DNA from: Bacteroidaceae bacterium
GTDB lineage: Bacteria; Bacteroidota; Bacteroidia; Bacteroidales; Bacteroidaceae
Assembly (NCBI GenBank): GCA_017469685.1
Contig: JAFUFW010000009.1
Location: 62,001 to 126,000 of the forward strand
Reading direction: 5' to 3'
DNA: 64,000 nt
A program made the position numbers and the translations under genes. The notes under the pieces are model-generated. The model made no database searches. It saw only the letters and a list, made by a program, of their open reading frames with translations, and was not told where the DNA came from. Of the stretch, positions 18,401-26,278 are shown piece after piece. How positions within the stretch are numbered: position 1 is the stretch's first letter; every line of letters starts with the position of its first letter.

Positions 18401-19701
18401 GGCGCTACTCCATCAACGATAGCGGCCAGCCCGCAGACTTCGCCTTCACTTCGAACATCGTCTGGACCGTCTACCCCGACGGGACCATCGAATGCCAGAG
18501 CGCCATCACAGGCTCCAACCCGAAGGCCGTGCTGCCGCGTCTCGGCTTTATGTTGCAGCTGCCCACACGCTTCGAGGCTACCGGCAGCAAGATGAGTTAC
18601 TTCGGTCGCGGACCGCAGAACAACTACGCCGACCGCATGAGCGGTATGTTCAGCCACGTCTACGAGACCACCGTACACGACCAGTTCGTCCAATTCCCCA
18701 AACCGCAGGATATGGCCAACCGCGAGGGCGTACAGTGGCTGGCACTGACTGACAACACAGGCAGCGGCCTTGTCTTCGGAGCCTTGACAGGCGCCATGTC
18801 AACCAGCGTGCTGCCGTGGAGCGACCTTCAGCTGACCCATGCCCCGCATCCCAACGAGCTGCCTGAGAGCGACCACGTCTACGTGCACCTCGACACGAAG
18901 GTTACAGGCCTCGGAGGCACCAGCTGCGGGCAGGCACCTCCACTCGAGCAGGACCGCGTCTATGCCGACGCCCACTGCTTCGGCTTCTTCATTCGCCCCA
19001 CAGCAACAGCCGACACGCATAAGATCAGCGACGCCAACTTCCCCGCCATGCACGCCGGCGACCTCCCCATCGCCATCACCCGCGATGCCAAGGGCGACGT
19101 CACCATCGTCTACAATGAATTCAATGGCGAAGAGGTTCTGTACAGCATCTCCGGAAAGACTGGAAAGGCAGGGAAATCCTATCACAACGAGCCTATCCAC
19201 ATGCGCGAGGGCGGCACTATCAGCGCCTGGCATAAGAGTAATCCGGCTGTACGAATCTCCCGCACCTTCGAGCGCATTGAGAACGTACCCGTCACCATCC
19301 TTTCCGCCAGCTCCGAAGAGCCGGGCGAGGAGGCAGCACGACTCGTCGACGGCAAGAGCGAGACCATCTGGCACACCGCCTACGGCGTCACCGTGACGCA
19401 GTATCCACACACCGTAGACTTCGACTGCGGCGAGGCACTCACCATCAAAGGCATCACCTACCTGCCCCGTCAGGACGGCAGCAGCAACGGCAACATCAAG
19501 GGCTACCGGATCCAGCTCTCGCAGGACGGCAAGACATGGTCAGCCCCTGTGGCCGAAGGCGAGTTCCAGCACTCGGCCAACATGCAGCGCGTCACCTTCT
19601 CCACGCCCGCCCGTGCCCGCTACCTCCGCTTCACCGCTCTTTCTTCGCAGAACGGTCTCGACTTCGCCAGCGGTGCGGAGTTCGGAGTCCTTGCCGAGTG
19701 A
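15469..19701 (+). CDS. GH2 beta-galactosidase with C-terminal discoidin (F5/8C) domain
   Basis: This 1410-residue exported enzyme has a signal peptide (MKHIAIALAFCAAIAAHAA). Order: GH2 sugar-binding jelly roll ('WQSLDGTWKFHW', 'VPGCWNVQG'); Ig-like domain; TIM barrel ('KGVNRHETNPWRGHA') with the acid/base Glu in 'WSLGNEAGPGD' (about residue 568) and the nucleophile Glu in 'HISEYAHSMGN' (about 631); 'GGAIWDWVDQ'; Bgal_small_N domain ('YFGRGPQNNYADR'); then from about residue 1265 a discoidin domain ('LVDGKSETIWHTAYG', 'ARYLRFTALSS'). It should release terminal beta-galactose from extracellular glycans, the C-terminal domain aiding substrate binding. It is long compared with LacZ (about 1020) because of the export signal and added domain. 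No SusC/SusD pair is nearby, so this is not an obvious polysaccharide utilisation locus. Confidence 0.93.
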   Translation: MKHIAIALAFCAAIAAHAADNRAEGQASASGLDAPDLEGFAYSERPAAPKGDEWQSPEALALNKEQPRAWGFHFPTEEAARGVLPERGAFWQSLDGTWKFHWAKQPSERAKGFEAPTFDTSAWDDIEVPGCWNVQGIEQGNLKYGKPIYVNQKVIFEHQVAVDDWRGGVMRKPRNPQWTVNEYPNEVGSYRRTFTIPAEWDGRIVYINFDGVDSFFYLWVNGHYVGFSKNSRNTASFDITPYLNTKGENVVAVEVYRNSDGSFLEAQDMFRLPGIFRSTYLTSVPEVELSDLIVRTTELSGDCNMEETDAAICVEAEIRNHSLKAKTQPKGLSVEYKTYPLKLYTDELEAAALNLDAERVVGNPAAQAVQTIQLTGGSSRAYSTAVLAYHGAQTWSAETPYRYVLTATLKDAKGRVLDARSTYFGIRTVEIRDTKAEDDEFGKAGRYFYVNNMPVKLKGVNRHETNPWRGHAITHEQMEEEIFLMKMGNINHVRNSHYSNDPHWYYLCDKYGIYLEDEANIESHEYYYGDASLSHPIEWRPAHIARNMELVRAHVNAPSIVIWSLGNEAGPGDNFKAAYAAIKQFDTSRPVQYERNNAIVDMGSNQYPSVGWVQFAASGGNGPKYPFHISEYAHSMGNAGGNLVDIWEAIESSNFICGGAIWDWVDQAIVAEGRMNYGGDFGDLPNDGMFCMNGVMLPDLTPKPEYFDVKHVYQNVGVKLDSIWTMKLPNREVKMVRMLVTNKNYFTPLDYVDISVVVERDGFDAGRSTIPHDPQHGMKPIEPRKTEPIVLPLHIADEDADGHCYDLRVEFLLRHDMPWANKGYVQMSEQLHLWGAGDAKPIFTPEKGQPRLAVNQSKDENRTIIRPKSVKEGATPFVVTFDDARGTIHFYGTGGEACDDADMVTLIEPGCGPVLNALRAPVDNDNWFYQSWYQNGLHNLQHKALSRDVYTRKDGAVVLNYVVESRGTKGQIHGGSSGRYSINDSGQPADFAFTSNIVWTVYPDGTIECQSAITGSNPKAVLPRLGFMLQLPTRFEATGSKMSYFGRGPQNNYADRMSGMFSHVYETTVHDQFVQFPKPQDMANREGVQWLALTDNTGSGLVFGALTGAMSTSVLPWSDLQLTHAPHPNELPESDHVYVHLDTKVTGLGGTSCGQAPPLEQDRVYADAHCFGFFIRPTATADTHKISDANFPAMHAGDLPIAITRDAKGDVTIVYNEFNGEEVLYSISGKTGKAGKSYHNEPIHMREGGTISAWHKSNPAVRISRTFERIENVPVTILSASSEEPGEEAARLVDGKSETIWHTAYGVTVTQYPHTVDFDCGEALTIKGITYLPRQDGSSNGNIKGYRIQLSQDGKTWSAPVAEGEFQHSANMQRVTFSTPARARYLRFTALSSQNGLDFASGAEFGVLAE

Positions 19702-19735
19702 CAGGCGCACAATCCCTTGTAATAAAATCATTTAA

Positions 19736-19815
19736 GGAGGCTGTGTCAAATTGAAGTGAACCCCAAAAGTTAGACAAAAGACTTTTGGGGTTCACTTCAG
19801 AACGACACAGCCTCC
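19736..19815. terminator. Very long two-part hairpin after the GH2 gene (terminator or IS remnant)
   Basis: GGAGGCTGTGTC (19736-19747) pairs with GACACAGCCTCC (19804-19815). After a 5-base internal loop on each side, GAAGTGAACCCCAAAAGT (19753-19770) pairs with ACTTTTGGGGTTCACTTC (19781-19798) around a 10-base loop. That is 30 perfect pairs. It begins 35 bp beyond the GH2 stop and could terminate both convergent genes. The AAGTGAACCCCAAAAGTTAG sequence recalls IS-end sequence, so a solo transposon-end palindrome is possible. Confidence 0.6.
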
Positions 19816-19866
19816 TGTGTTTTTATGAGCAGTCGAAACTAAAAGACGGTTGATTTGTAACGACGA

Positions 19867-19932
19867 AACCCTTGAGCCTTTTGGCAGAAACCCTTAAGCC
19901 TTTTGGCAAAAACCCTTAAGGGTTTTGGGTGG
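19867..19932. repeat. 22-bp-period repeat array, copy 3 (3 units)
   Basis: Units start at 19867, 19889 and 19911, exactly 22 bp apart. They read AACCCTTGAGCCTTTTGGC, AACCCTTAAGCCTTTTGGC and AACCCTTAAGGGTTTTGGG. Only the last has the full palindrome. It lies between convergent genes, 51 bp beyond the long hairpin. Confidence 0.8.
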
Positions 19933-20168
19933 ATCACCATGGTGGGACACCTCAAACGCACGGCCATGCATAGAAGCGTTCTGCAGTAAATTACCAACGA
20001 AATGCATTTAACACCTACAAAAAGGTCGGAAAACAAACAATTACACCTACAATATAACAACCTCAATATTATTAGGTTAATAAAAACTGTAGGCGTATAG
20101 GAGCAATAATAAAAAGAAAATAGGGAGAAATATATAAGGAAAGAATAAATGGTAAAAGCCAGAGAAGG

Positions 20169-21191
20169 TCAGAGACCTTTCACCAAATGGTAAATCCGCC
20201 GTACGATGCGGCCGAGGCGGGTGTAGCGGATGCCCCAGTCGGTGAGGGCCTCTCGCATGGCAGCCTCCACTTCGGGATTGGCGGCGGGCTCTTGGCGAGT
20301 TAGCTCTATACGCCCTTCGAAGGGAGGGCGGTCGTAGTCGTAGCGCCAGAGCAGACGGGAGATGTTGAATGAAAAATGAAAAGTGAAAAATGAAAAATTT
20401 ATTCCACTTAATCCGTAGTGGGTGCCGCCAGAGAGGCCGATGTTACGGACGAGCGTCTGTGAGGGATAGAGGCAGAGGCCTTCGGCTTTGCGGATGGCTA
20501 TGCCCCAGCAGATGTCCCAGGGGATTGGGCTGCGGTTGAGGTCTTTCAGGCAGGGGAAAACGCCGCCGTACTCCATGGCTGAAAGCAAATCCGGCGACAG
20601 GCCTTCAAGAGCCTCCTCGCGCGTCGAAAAGTGCAAAAAACGCCCATTCCATCGATCGCGCCATGTGCCCCAGCCCCAACCGGCCATGAAGGGGGAGAAA
20701 TAGAATGACGAGCGTCCGACGGTAGAGCGCAGCCCTCGTAATTCGTCATTGGCTTGTAGTCTGGTGAAGCCGCTGACGTGCATTACGCGCTGGTCGTCTC
20801 GATAGAGGCCGAGAGCATCGTTCATGAACTCGAGGAAGTGGGGAGCGGTGACGATGTCGTCCTCGAGAACGATGATGGTGTCGTGCTGCAGGAAGACATG
20901 GCCTATGCCCTCGATGATGTTGCGCTCGAGGTAGTAGTTCTCAGGGCGCTCCACGATGGTGATACTATTCAATGCTCGCGTGCGCGCAACCTCGTCCTCC
21001 ACTTCGCGCAGCAACGCCCTCACCTCACGCACGGCTGCCCACGACGCTTTGTCACGCCCGCCGTCGGAGAAGACGTAGAGGTCGGTCTGCGACGCCAGGG
21101 TGTTGGCCATGAGCGCACGCAACGTGGCGCGTGTGTTGTCGGCACGGTTGTAGACGAAGAGGGCGACGGGGGCAAGAGCTTTGGGATTCAT
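20169..21191 (-). CDS. GT-A glycosyltransferase (family 2-like)
   Basis: I use the ATG at 21191 (MNPKALAPVALFVYNRADNT), giving 340 residues; an upstream TTG would add only three. The N-terminal 'ALFVYNRADNTRATLRALM' and 'DLYVFSDGG' strands and the acidic 'IIVLEDDIVTAPHFLEFMND' motif fit a nucleotide-diphospho-sugar transferase fold. 'MAGWGWGTWRDRW' is a familiar block in this Bacteroidetes family. It likely adds a sugar to a surface glycan in the cytoplasm. It is last in the LicD-acyltransferase-glycosyltransferase operon (32 bp after the acyltransferase). Near residues 263-275 the sequence turns into 'INFSFFTFHFSFNI', encoded by a simple AATGAAAAATGAAAAGTG repeat at about 20366-20402 that looks like an in-frame insertion. 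Confidence 0.8.
   Translation of the reverse strand: MNPKALAPVALFVYNRADNTRATLRALMANTLASQTDLYVFSDGGRDKASWAAVREVRALLREVEDEVARTRALNSITIVERPENYYLERNIIEGIGHVFLQHDTIIVLEDDIVTAPHFLEFMNDALGLYRDDQRVMHVSGFTRLQANDELRGLRSTVGRSSFYFSPFMAGWGWGTWRDRWNGRFLHFSTREEALEGLSPDLLSAMEYGGVFPCLKDLNRSPIPWDICWGIAIRKAEGLCLYPSQTLVRNIGLSGGTHYGLSGINFSFFTFHFSFNISRLLWRYDYDRPPFEGRIELTRQEPAANPEVEAAMREALTDWGIRYTRLGRIVRRIYHLVKGL
20366..20402. repeat. In-frame simple repeat inside the glycosyltransferase gene
   Basis: A run of GAAAAATGAAAAGTGAAAAA type sequence is read as Phe/Ser/His-rich codons. It resembles the arms of the inverted-repeat element in the flippase gene (28938-28971 and 29005-29040). Confidence 0.65.
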
Positions 21192-21223
21192 AATTGTCAA
21201 TAACGGAATGGCGAGTCAGTCTT

Positions 21224-22264
21224 TCACTCTCTCCCGAACAGCCATTTCTTGAGGAAGGGGCTGACGCGGAGGACATGGCTTGTGAGGATGGAGAAGGCTA
21301 CGACGAGGGAGGCGAGTAGCATAGCTACCGTCCCTTCGAGCATGAAGTTCTCGGGGTGGGCCTTGAACCATACGCCGACGTCGGGAAGCTTGGGAATGAA
21401 GAAGTAATGGATTAAATAGATGTCGAGCGTGCGGACTCCGATGTACTGCAGCGTGCGGCCGATGCGCGTGTCCTTTGTGAACCAAGAGCTGTAGTTGCGG
21501 AAAAAGGCCACGATGATCATTACGAGGGCGTACATCGACAGCGTGCGCGGCAGGTTGGCCCAGTGCATGTGCAGGTTGTGCCACTTCAGGTAGTCGCCGG
21601 CGCCGAGGAATGCCACGGCAATCAGCAGGGGGAAGAACCATTTGGAGTCGAACAGCCGCTGCACCTGAGGCCAGAAGCGATGCACGAGGTTGCCGAGGAG
21701 GAAGAAATGGAAGAAGCGTGCCAGCTCGGTGATGCTCGTCACCTTCCAGAAGTCACCTTTGTACCATGTAAACCATTTGGGCATGTAGAGCGTGGCGTAG
21801 GCGAAGAGGGCGACGAGCCATAAGCCCGCAAGCGCCACATTGCGGTGCTTGCGGATTAACAGACACACAGCGTAGTACACCAGAAACATCTCCATCAGAA
21901 CCATCGTGAACCAGTAGCCGCCCTTAGTGGGGCTGGTCCAGGCATATTCCATCCGAGCCCAGAAGTCTTTGGCGACGATAGCGACGTAGGCCGTCATGAA
22001 GACTACGGTGGGCACTATCTGTACGCGCAGCTTTTTGGCTATGAGCTGGCTGGTGTCGCGCATGTTCCATGAGAACGAAGCCTTATAGGCCAGGAAGCCG
22101 CTGATGAAGAAGAAGAGGGGCATGCGGAAGAGCAGGCATACGGACATGAACATGGAGTACTTCGTATTCGTGTCGAAGCCGAAGCCGTAGATATGGTTTG
22201 TCACGACCATAAACATAGTGAAGCCGCGCAGGGCGTCGAGCCATTCCAGTCGTTGCTTAGTCAT
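21224..22264 (-). CDS. Acyltransferase 3 family membrane protein
   Basis: The start at 22264 ([21 protein letters not shown]) gives 346 residues. The longer open frame upstream lies within licD and is rejected. '[11 protein letters not shown]' is the hallmark N-terminus of acyltransferase-3 proteins, and about ten hydrophobic segments follow. These integral membrane enzymes O-acetylate (or otherwise acylate) surface sugars. The ATG overlaps the licD stop by 8 bp (GATGACTAA), so translation is probably coupled and the two likely modify the same glycan. Confidence 0.9.
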   Translation of the reverse strand: MTKQRLEWLDALRGFTMFMVVTNHIYGFGFDTNTKYSMFMSVCLLFRMPLFFFISGFLAYKASFSWNMRDTSQLIAKKLRVQIVPTVVFMTAYVAIVAKDFWARMEYAWTSPTKGGYWFTMVLMEMFLVYYAVCLLIRKHRNVALAGLWLVALFAYATLYMPKWFTWYKGDFWKVTSITELARFFHFFLLGNLVHRFWPQVQRLFDSKWFFPLLIAVAFLGAGDYLKWHNLHMHWANLPRTLSMYALVMIIVAFFRNYSSWFTKDTRIGRTLQYIGVRTLDIYLIHYFFIPKLPDVGVWFKAHPENFMLEGTVAMLLASLVVAFSILTSHVLRVSPFLKKWLFGRE

Positions 22265-23075
22265 CGTAGAGTTCGAGTTTGTTGACGTGACCTTCAACGT
22301 GGTCAAGGTCGGGGAGTTGCATATAATCGCCGTATTGGGTCTGAAGCATGTGGTGGCTGTTCCCGGGCACTGAGAGCTGCACGCCCTCGAAGTCATGAGT
22401 CGAGAGCGGGAAGATGTCGCGCTCGTCATATACGATGTGGAAGGGGATGCCGTAGTCGTAGGTCAGCGTGCGGCCGCAGGTGACGCGGCTGATGAAGCGC
22501 AGGACGGGGAACGTGAGATGCTTGTTGACCCACGTGATGGCGCGGATGCGCAGCATGGCGAGGGAGCGGTTCCTGGCGGTGCGGAATATCTTGAAGGTAT
22601 GGCCTTGCAGGGGCTCGGCGAAGAGGTGTGTCCACAGGCGCATCCGCTCGAATGGGAAGATGTCTATGTAGACACCGCGCTCACGGAAGACCTGGTCGTA
22701 CGGGCACTCTTCCTCGAGCAGCGAGCGGCGGTCGCGCAGCTTAGCGAAGAAATAGAAGTAGTTGGGGTCGGTGTCGTTGGTCTGCAGGGCGATGTGCTCC
22801 GGCAGCTCTGTGGGCAGCACCTTCATCAGGCGCAGATAGTCCTTGCGCATGAGACCTACGTCGAGGTCGTCGTCCCAAGGTATGAAGCCATTGTGGCGGA
22901 TGGCACCGAGCAGCGTGCCGCCGTAGAGGAAGTAAGGGATGTCGTGCTTGCGGCAGATGCGGTCGAGTTCAACCACCATCGCGAGCATCCGCTCCTGCTG
23001 CTTACGCAGCTGCGAGCCCTCGGGGTTGAACCTGGCTTTCAACGCCTCGGCATCGAAAGTAGCCTTAGTTTGCAT
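22257..23075 (-). CDS. licD: LicD family phosphotransferase
   Basis: This 272-residue protein has the LicD signature: '[28 protein letters not shown]' (in two parts) followed by '[16 protein letters not shown]', the aspartate-rich nucleotidyltransferase-like active site. LicD proteins transfer a phospho-substituent (classically phosphocholine, from a CDP-activated donor) to sugars of teichoic acids, LPS or capsule. No choline kinase or permease (licA/licB) is present, so the substituent need not be choline. A CDP-donor-forming enzyme is encoded divergently next door. It is first in a three-gene operon; its minus-strand promoter has a TAACTTTG -7 box at 23121-23114 with CTTG at 23143-23140. 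Confidence 0.88.
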   Translation of the reverse strand: MQTKATFDAEALKARFNPEGSQLRKQQERMLAMVVELDRICRKHDIPYFLYGGTLLGAIRHNGFIPWDDDLDVGLMRKDYLRLMKVLPTELPEHIALQTNDTDPNYFYFFAKLRDRRSLLEEECPYDQVFRERGVYIDIFPFERMRLWTHLFAEPLQGHTFKIFRTARNRSLAMLRIRAITWVNKHLTFPVLRFISRVTCGRTLTYDYGIPFHIVYDERDIFPLSTHDFEGVQLSVPGNSHHMLQTQYGDYMQLPDLDHVEGHVNKLELYDD

Positions 23076-23113
23076 TATGACATTTTATGTGTTAAGCCTG
23101 TTGTTTTGGTGTG

Positions 23114-23202
23114 CAAAGTTAACTAAAAAAGATAAAAAACAAGCTTTTGGCGCAAAAGTTTCACGCAAGTTGGACAATAATGGCAAATTAATCATACCTT
23201 TG
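23114..23202. promoter_or_regulatory. Divergent promoters between licD and the cytidylyltransferase gene
   Basis: Plus strand: TTGG (23170-23173), 21 bp, TACCTTTG (23195-23202), then the ATG at 23231. Minus strand: CTTG (23143-23140), 18 bp, TAACTTTG (23121-23114), then the ATG at 23075. The two units could respond to one regulator bound between them; I see no operator. Confidence 0.65.
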
Positions 23203-23230
23203 CGGAAAGTAACACTTTAAAAAACTGATT

Positions 23231-23665
23231 ATGACTATTGGTTATACCACTGGTGTCTACGACCTCTTTCACGTTGGTCACCTCAACCTGTTGAAGAATG
23301 CCAAGGGAATGTGCGACAAGCTGATCGTTGGCGTCACCGTAGACGAGCTGGTGGCCTATAAAGGCAAGAAGGCAATGATTCCCTTCGAGGATCGCATTGA
23401 GATAGTGCGCAGCATCAAGTACGTCGATGCCGCCGTGCCACAGTACGACATGGACAAGCTTGCAGCCTGCAAGAAGCTGGGTGCCAAGTTTCTCTTCGTG
23501 GGCGACGACTGGTATGGCACCGAGAAGTGGCGCGAGTACGAGAAAGAGTTTGAGGCCGAGGGCATCAAAATTGTTTACTTCCCCTACACCAAGGGCATCT
23601 CGTCAACGCAGATTACCAAGGCGCTCAATGCCGTACGCGGGCAGAGCCTGGAGGATGTTAAGTGA
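23231..23665 (+). CDS. TagD-like cytidylyltransferase
   Basis: This 144-residue protein begins MTIGYTTGVYDLFHVGHLNL, with the HxGH (HVGH) nucleotide-binding motif. It ends with 'YFPYTKGISSTQITKAL', whose ISST block is the second signature of glycerol-3-phosphate/phosphocholine-type cytidylyltransferases. It should form a CDP-alcohol from CTP and a phospho-alcohol in the cytoplasm. The product is a plausible donor for the divergent LicD protein. The exact alcohol (glycerol, ribitol, ethanolamine or other) cannot be read from the sequence. Its stop overlaps or nearly touches the next gene. Confidence 0.88.
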   Translation: MTIGYTTGVYDLFHVGHLNLLKNAKGMCDKLIVGVTVDELVAYKGKKAMIPFEDRIEIVRSIKYVDAAVPQYDMDKLAACKKLGAKFLFVGDDWYGTEKWREYEKEFEAEGIKIVYFPYTKGISSTQITKALNAVRGQSLEDVK

Positions 23666-23694
23666 AACAGAGTAGGGATCAGAGAATAGCGATT

Positions 23695-24735
23695 ATGACA
23701 GACAGGGATTTTTGCTTAAGCTCATATATTGCCTTCCGCTATATATGGAAGGAGGGTGTGGACTTTGCTGAAGGCTTTCAGCACAAGAACTTCCGCCCCG
23801 CAGCTGCCAGCGAGCACATAGCTGTGCGGACGTCAGAGGATATCGACCGCGAGATACAGAGTCAGTTTGACGTGCTCTACCGGAAGTACGACCGCATCGG
23901 GATCCTCCTCTCCGGCGGCATGGACAGCGCCTGCCTGGCTGCCTATCTCAAGCCAGGCAGCCACGCCTACACGTTCAACTCGACGTCCGGCGTCTTCGAC
24001 GATGACATAGAGCGCGCAAAGAAATATTGCCAGAAGTGGCAACTGCAACACCACCTCATCGACATCACGATGGACGACTACGAGAAGTACACGCCCATCG
24101 TCATGCGCCATAAGTTCGCACCCGTCCACTCCATCGAGCCGCAGATCTACAAGGCTGCAGAAATGGCAAAGGCCGACGGCGTGCAGCTGATGATCGTAGG
24201 CGAGAGCGCCGACCTCATCTTCGGCGGAATGGACAAGCTTATCTCGCCCGAGTGGACCTTCGACGCCTTCGTGAAGCGTTACACTTTCCTCGACCCTGAA
24301 CTGGTGCTGACGCACCCTGTCAGTCAGGCCGAACTCTTCGAACCTTACCGCCTCAGGAACGATGAGATCGACGTTTTTCGCTTCATGGACGATGTTTTCT
24401 CCATCGAGAGTTCCGGCTCGTACCTCAACGCCTTCGGCGCTGCCTGGCTGCCCTACTACGACCCTTACGCCCGCCTCGTCATGGCTGAGCCATTAGATAT
24501 GCAGCGCGTACGTGGTGGCGAACCAAAGTACCTTGTCAGGGGGCTTTATGCCATCAAATACCCCGAACTGGAAATCCCCTTCAAGATCCCGATGCCGCGC
24601 CCTGTAGATGCCGTCTTCAAGAATTGGATTGGTCCCACGCGGCCTGAATTCCGCAAGGACATCCCAATGGACAAGCTCACCGGCAACCAGAAGTGGCAGC
24701 TTTGGTGCGCCGAGCAGTTCTTGAATATGCTATAA
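23695..24735 (+). CDS. Asparagine-synthase-like PP-loop ATP pyrophosphatase
   Basis: I choose the ATG at 23695 (MTDRDFCLSSYIAFRYIW), 346 residues; a GTG at 23662 overlapping the upstream TGA would add 11 residues and couple translation. The PP-loop 'GILLSGGMDSACLAAYL' (about residues 69-85) and 'GESADLIFGGMDKL', the counterpart of the asparagine synthase 'GEGADELFGGY' block, identify the synthetase half of class II asparagine synthases. There is no N-terminal Cys-Gly-Ile glutaminase domain, so it must use ammonia, another amine or a separate glutaminase. The first 60 residues are unlike AsnB. Being paired with a CDP-alcohol synthase, it probably adenylates a carboxylate (or similar group) in making a surface-glycan substituent; the substrate is unknown. 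Confidence 0.75.
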   Translation: MTDRDFCLSSYIAFRYIWKEGVDFAEGFQHKNFRPAAASEHIAVRTSEDIDREIQSQFDVLYRKYDRIGILLSGGMDSACLAAYLKPGSHAYTFNSTSGVFDDDIERAKKYCQKWQLQHHLIDITMDDYEKYTPIVMRHKFAPVHSIEPQIYKAAEMAKADGVQLMIVGESADLIFGGMDKLISPEWTFDAFVKRYTFLDPELVLTHPVSQAELFEPYRLRNDEIDVFRFMDDVFSIESSGSYLNAFGAAWLPYYDPYARLVMAEPLDMQRVRGGEPKYLVRGLYAIKYPELEIPFKIPMPRPVDAVFKNWIGPTRPEFRKDIPMDKLTGNQKWQLWCAEQFLNML

Positions 24736-24764
24736 AGTAAGGCACCTGTCTTGCTTAAATAGAC

Positions 24765-24800
24765 AAATCGCCTGTACCGGACGGTGCAGGCGATTTTTCG
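24765..24800. terminator. Bidirectional terminator between convergent genes
   Basis: AAATCGCCTGTACC (24765-24778) pairs with GGTGCAGGCGATTT (24783-24796) with one mismatch, and TTTTT runs past the stem on the plus strand. It serves the plus-strand PP-loop gene and possibly the minus-strand peptidase gene. Confidence 0.75.
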
Positions 24801-24821
24801 TATGCTTAAGTAGTATTGTGC

Positions 24822-26243
24822 TTAGATATCTTCCTGGAACAGAGGATCTTCGGGCATCACCATCACGGGCTTCTGCTCGTACTCCTTCAGCAGGGTTTCG
24901 GAGACGTACTGCTTGTCCACGACGAGGCGGAACATATATTCGCGGAACCAGCGGGCAGACATGATGATGTAGCCGTTGGCGCCAGAGGCTGTACCCCATG
25001 AGTTCTCGACCTTCCATTTCAGGGGCTTGCCCTGAGCGTCGAGATCCACGGCGGTGAGCGTCATGGCGTGTGTGGAGCCGCTGTCGAAGGTGGCGATGCG
25101 CTCGGCCTTGGTCATGGGGAACGTGGTTGCCATGAGCGCACCGTAGTCGAAGTTCTCAGTGTCGGCATAGCCGCGCTTGCGGTCGAGCTGCTTGCCTACG
25201 TCGTAAGAGCTATAGAGCTTGCGGCCGTCCTTCAGCTGGGCGATGGCCAGCTGTTCGATCTCCTCCATGGGCAGGTTGAGGTACTTCCAGTTGGTGCCGT
25301 CGTAGGTGTGGCGGTCCCATTCCACTTCGTAAGTCTTGTGGTATTCGCGGCGCGGGTCGTTCATCACCATGATGAATGAGCCTTCGAGCTGGCGGCCGCC
25401 CGTGAGTTCGGCGTAGAAGCTCTGGGGCGTATAGCGCTTGGCTTCGGTGCGCGTCTTGCCGCTCTTATCCTTGAAGGCGTAGGTGAACTCCTTCACGGGG
25501 TCGCCCAGCGTCAGCGTGAGCATACGGTAGATCTCGCCGAGCATCTCGGTCTTGCGCTTAGCCGTGGCATCAGCCTTCTTCTTGTCGGCCACCATGCGAC
25601 GCAGTTCGAGCCCGTACTCGCGCAGCTTTGACGTGATGAGCTGCCGCATCTTAGCCGTATTCTCGGCGGAATAGGTCTCGGGGAAGACCTCGGCAGGCAC
25701 GGCGCCATACTTGGGCGCCAGGTCAACGAGGCCGCAGTAGGTGCCGCCGTCGCCTATGGGATGCTGGAAGAAGAAGCGGACGCGCTCGTTCTCCATCGGT
25801 TCCTTGGCCGTGTCGAGGACGCCCTGCAGCATCAGGTTGCACTTCTCCAACTGGTCGTAGAAGAAGAGGTAGTCCTGCGAGAGCTCCACGGTGAGCGAGT
25901 CGGCGTGCTGGTGCGAAAAGTCGGAGCGCAGGGCGTTCATGGCCGAGAACATCCAGCAGCGGCCGCTCGACTTCTGGTCGGTGATGCTCTGCTTGGGTGT
26001 CTCCACGCTGAACTGCGTATCGATGGGGCCGGCGTTGGCACGGTTCCTGGCCAGATCGTCGATGGCGTTGGTGGCGATGGCGTTCGTCAGAGCGCGGCAG
26101 GCAGCGTTGCCCGTGTTGTCAGGCTGCGCCTTCTCGATGGTCGCGAGCATCTGCTGCGAGATGCCGCCTCCCGCAGTCTTCTGGGCAGTGGCACTGACGG
26201 TAACGGCCAGCGCAGCTGCGAGTAAAAGATTTCTTGTATTCAT
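24822..26243 (-). CDS. Exported C1-family cysteine peptidase (bleomycin hydrolase/PepC type)
   Basis: This 473-residue protein has a signal peptide (MNTRNLLLAAALAVTVSATA). The catalytic triad is visible: Cys in 'KSSGRCWMFSAMNALR' (about residue 95), His in 'DSGSTHAMTLTAVDL', Asn in 'WKVENSWGTASG'. Layout and length match the aminopeptidase C/bleomycin hydrolase family. Most characterised members are cytoplasmic, so the signal peptide points to a periplasmic or surface peptidase, a form I associate with Bacteroidetes. It follows the fucosyltransferase-like gene by 35 bp and is last in the minus-strand gltX-flippase unit, although a link to glycan assembly is not evident. Confidence 0.9.
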   Translation of the reverse strand: MNTRNLLLAAALAVTVSATAQKTAGGGISQQMLATIEKAQPDNTGNAACRALTNAIATNAIDDLARNRANAGPIDTQFSVETPKQSITDQKSSGRCWMFSAMNALRSDFSHQHADSLTVELSQDYLFFYDQLEKCNLMLQGVLDTAKEPMENERVRFFFQHPIGDGGTYCGLVDLAPKYGAVPAEVFPETYSAENTAKMRQLITSKLREYGLELRRMVADKKKADATAKRKTEMLGEIYRMLTLTLGDPVKEFTYAFKDKSGKTRTEAKRYTPQSFYAELTGGRQLEGSFIMVMNDPRREYHKTYEVEWDRHTYDGTNWKYLNLPMEEIEQLAIAQLKDGRKLYSSYDVGKQLDRKRGYADTENFDYGALMATTFPMTKAERIATFDSGSTHAMTLTAVDLDAQGKPLKWKVENSWGTASGANGYIIMSARWFREYMFRLVVDKQYVSETLLKEYEQKPVMVMPEDPLFQEDI

Positions 26244-26278
26244 AATCTGATCAATATAATGAGTTAGTAATTATTTCT

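Larger units (their letters stand above)
19702..20168. other. Convergent intergenic region: long hairpin, 22-bp repeat array, A/T-rich tail
   Basis: This gap separates the GH2 gene (plus) from the glycosyltransferase (minus). It contains an 80-bp hairpin at 19736-19815 and the 22-bp array at 19867-19932. The rest, to 20168, is A/T-rich with no reading frame I would support. Confidence 0.7.

Noticed and set aside
15469..19701. Beta-galactosidase as part of a polysaccharide utilisation locus
   Set aside because: No SusC/SusD pair, hybrid two-component sensor or other glycoside hydrolase lies in the window.
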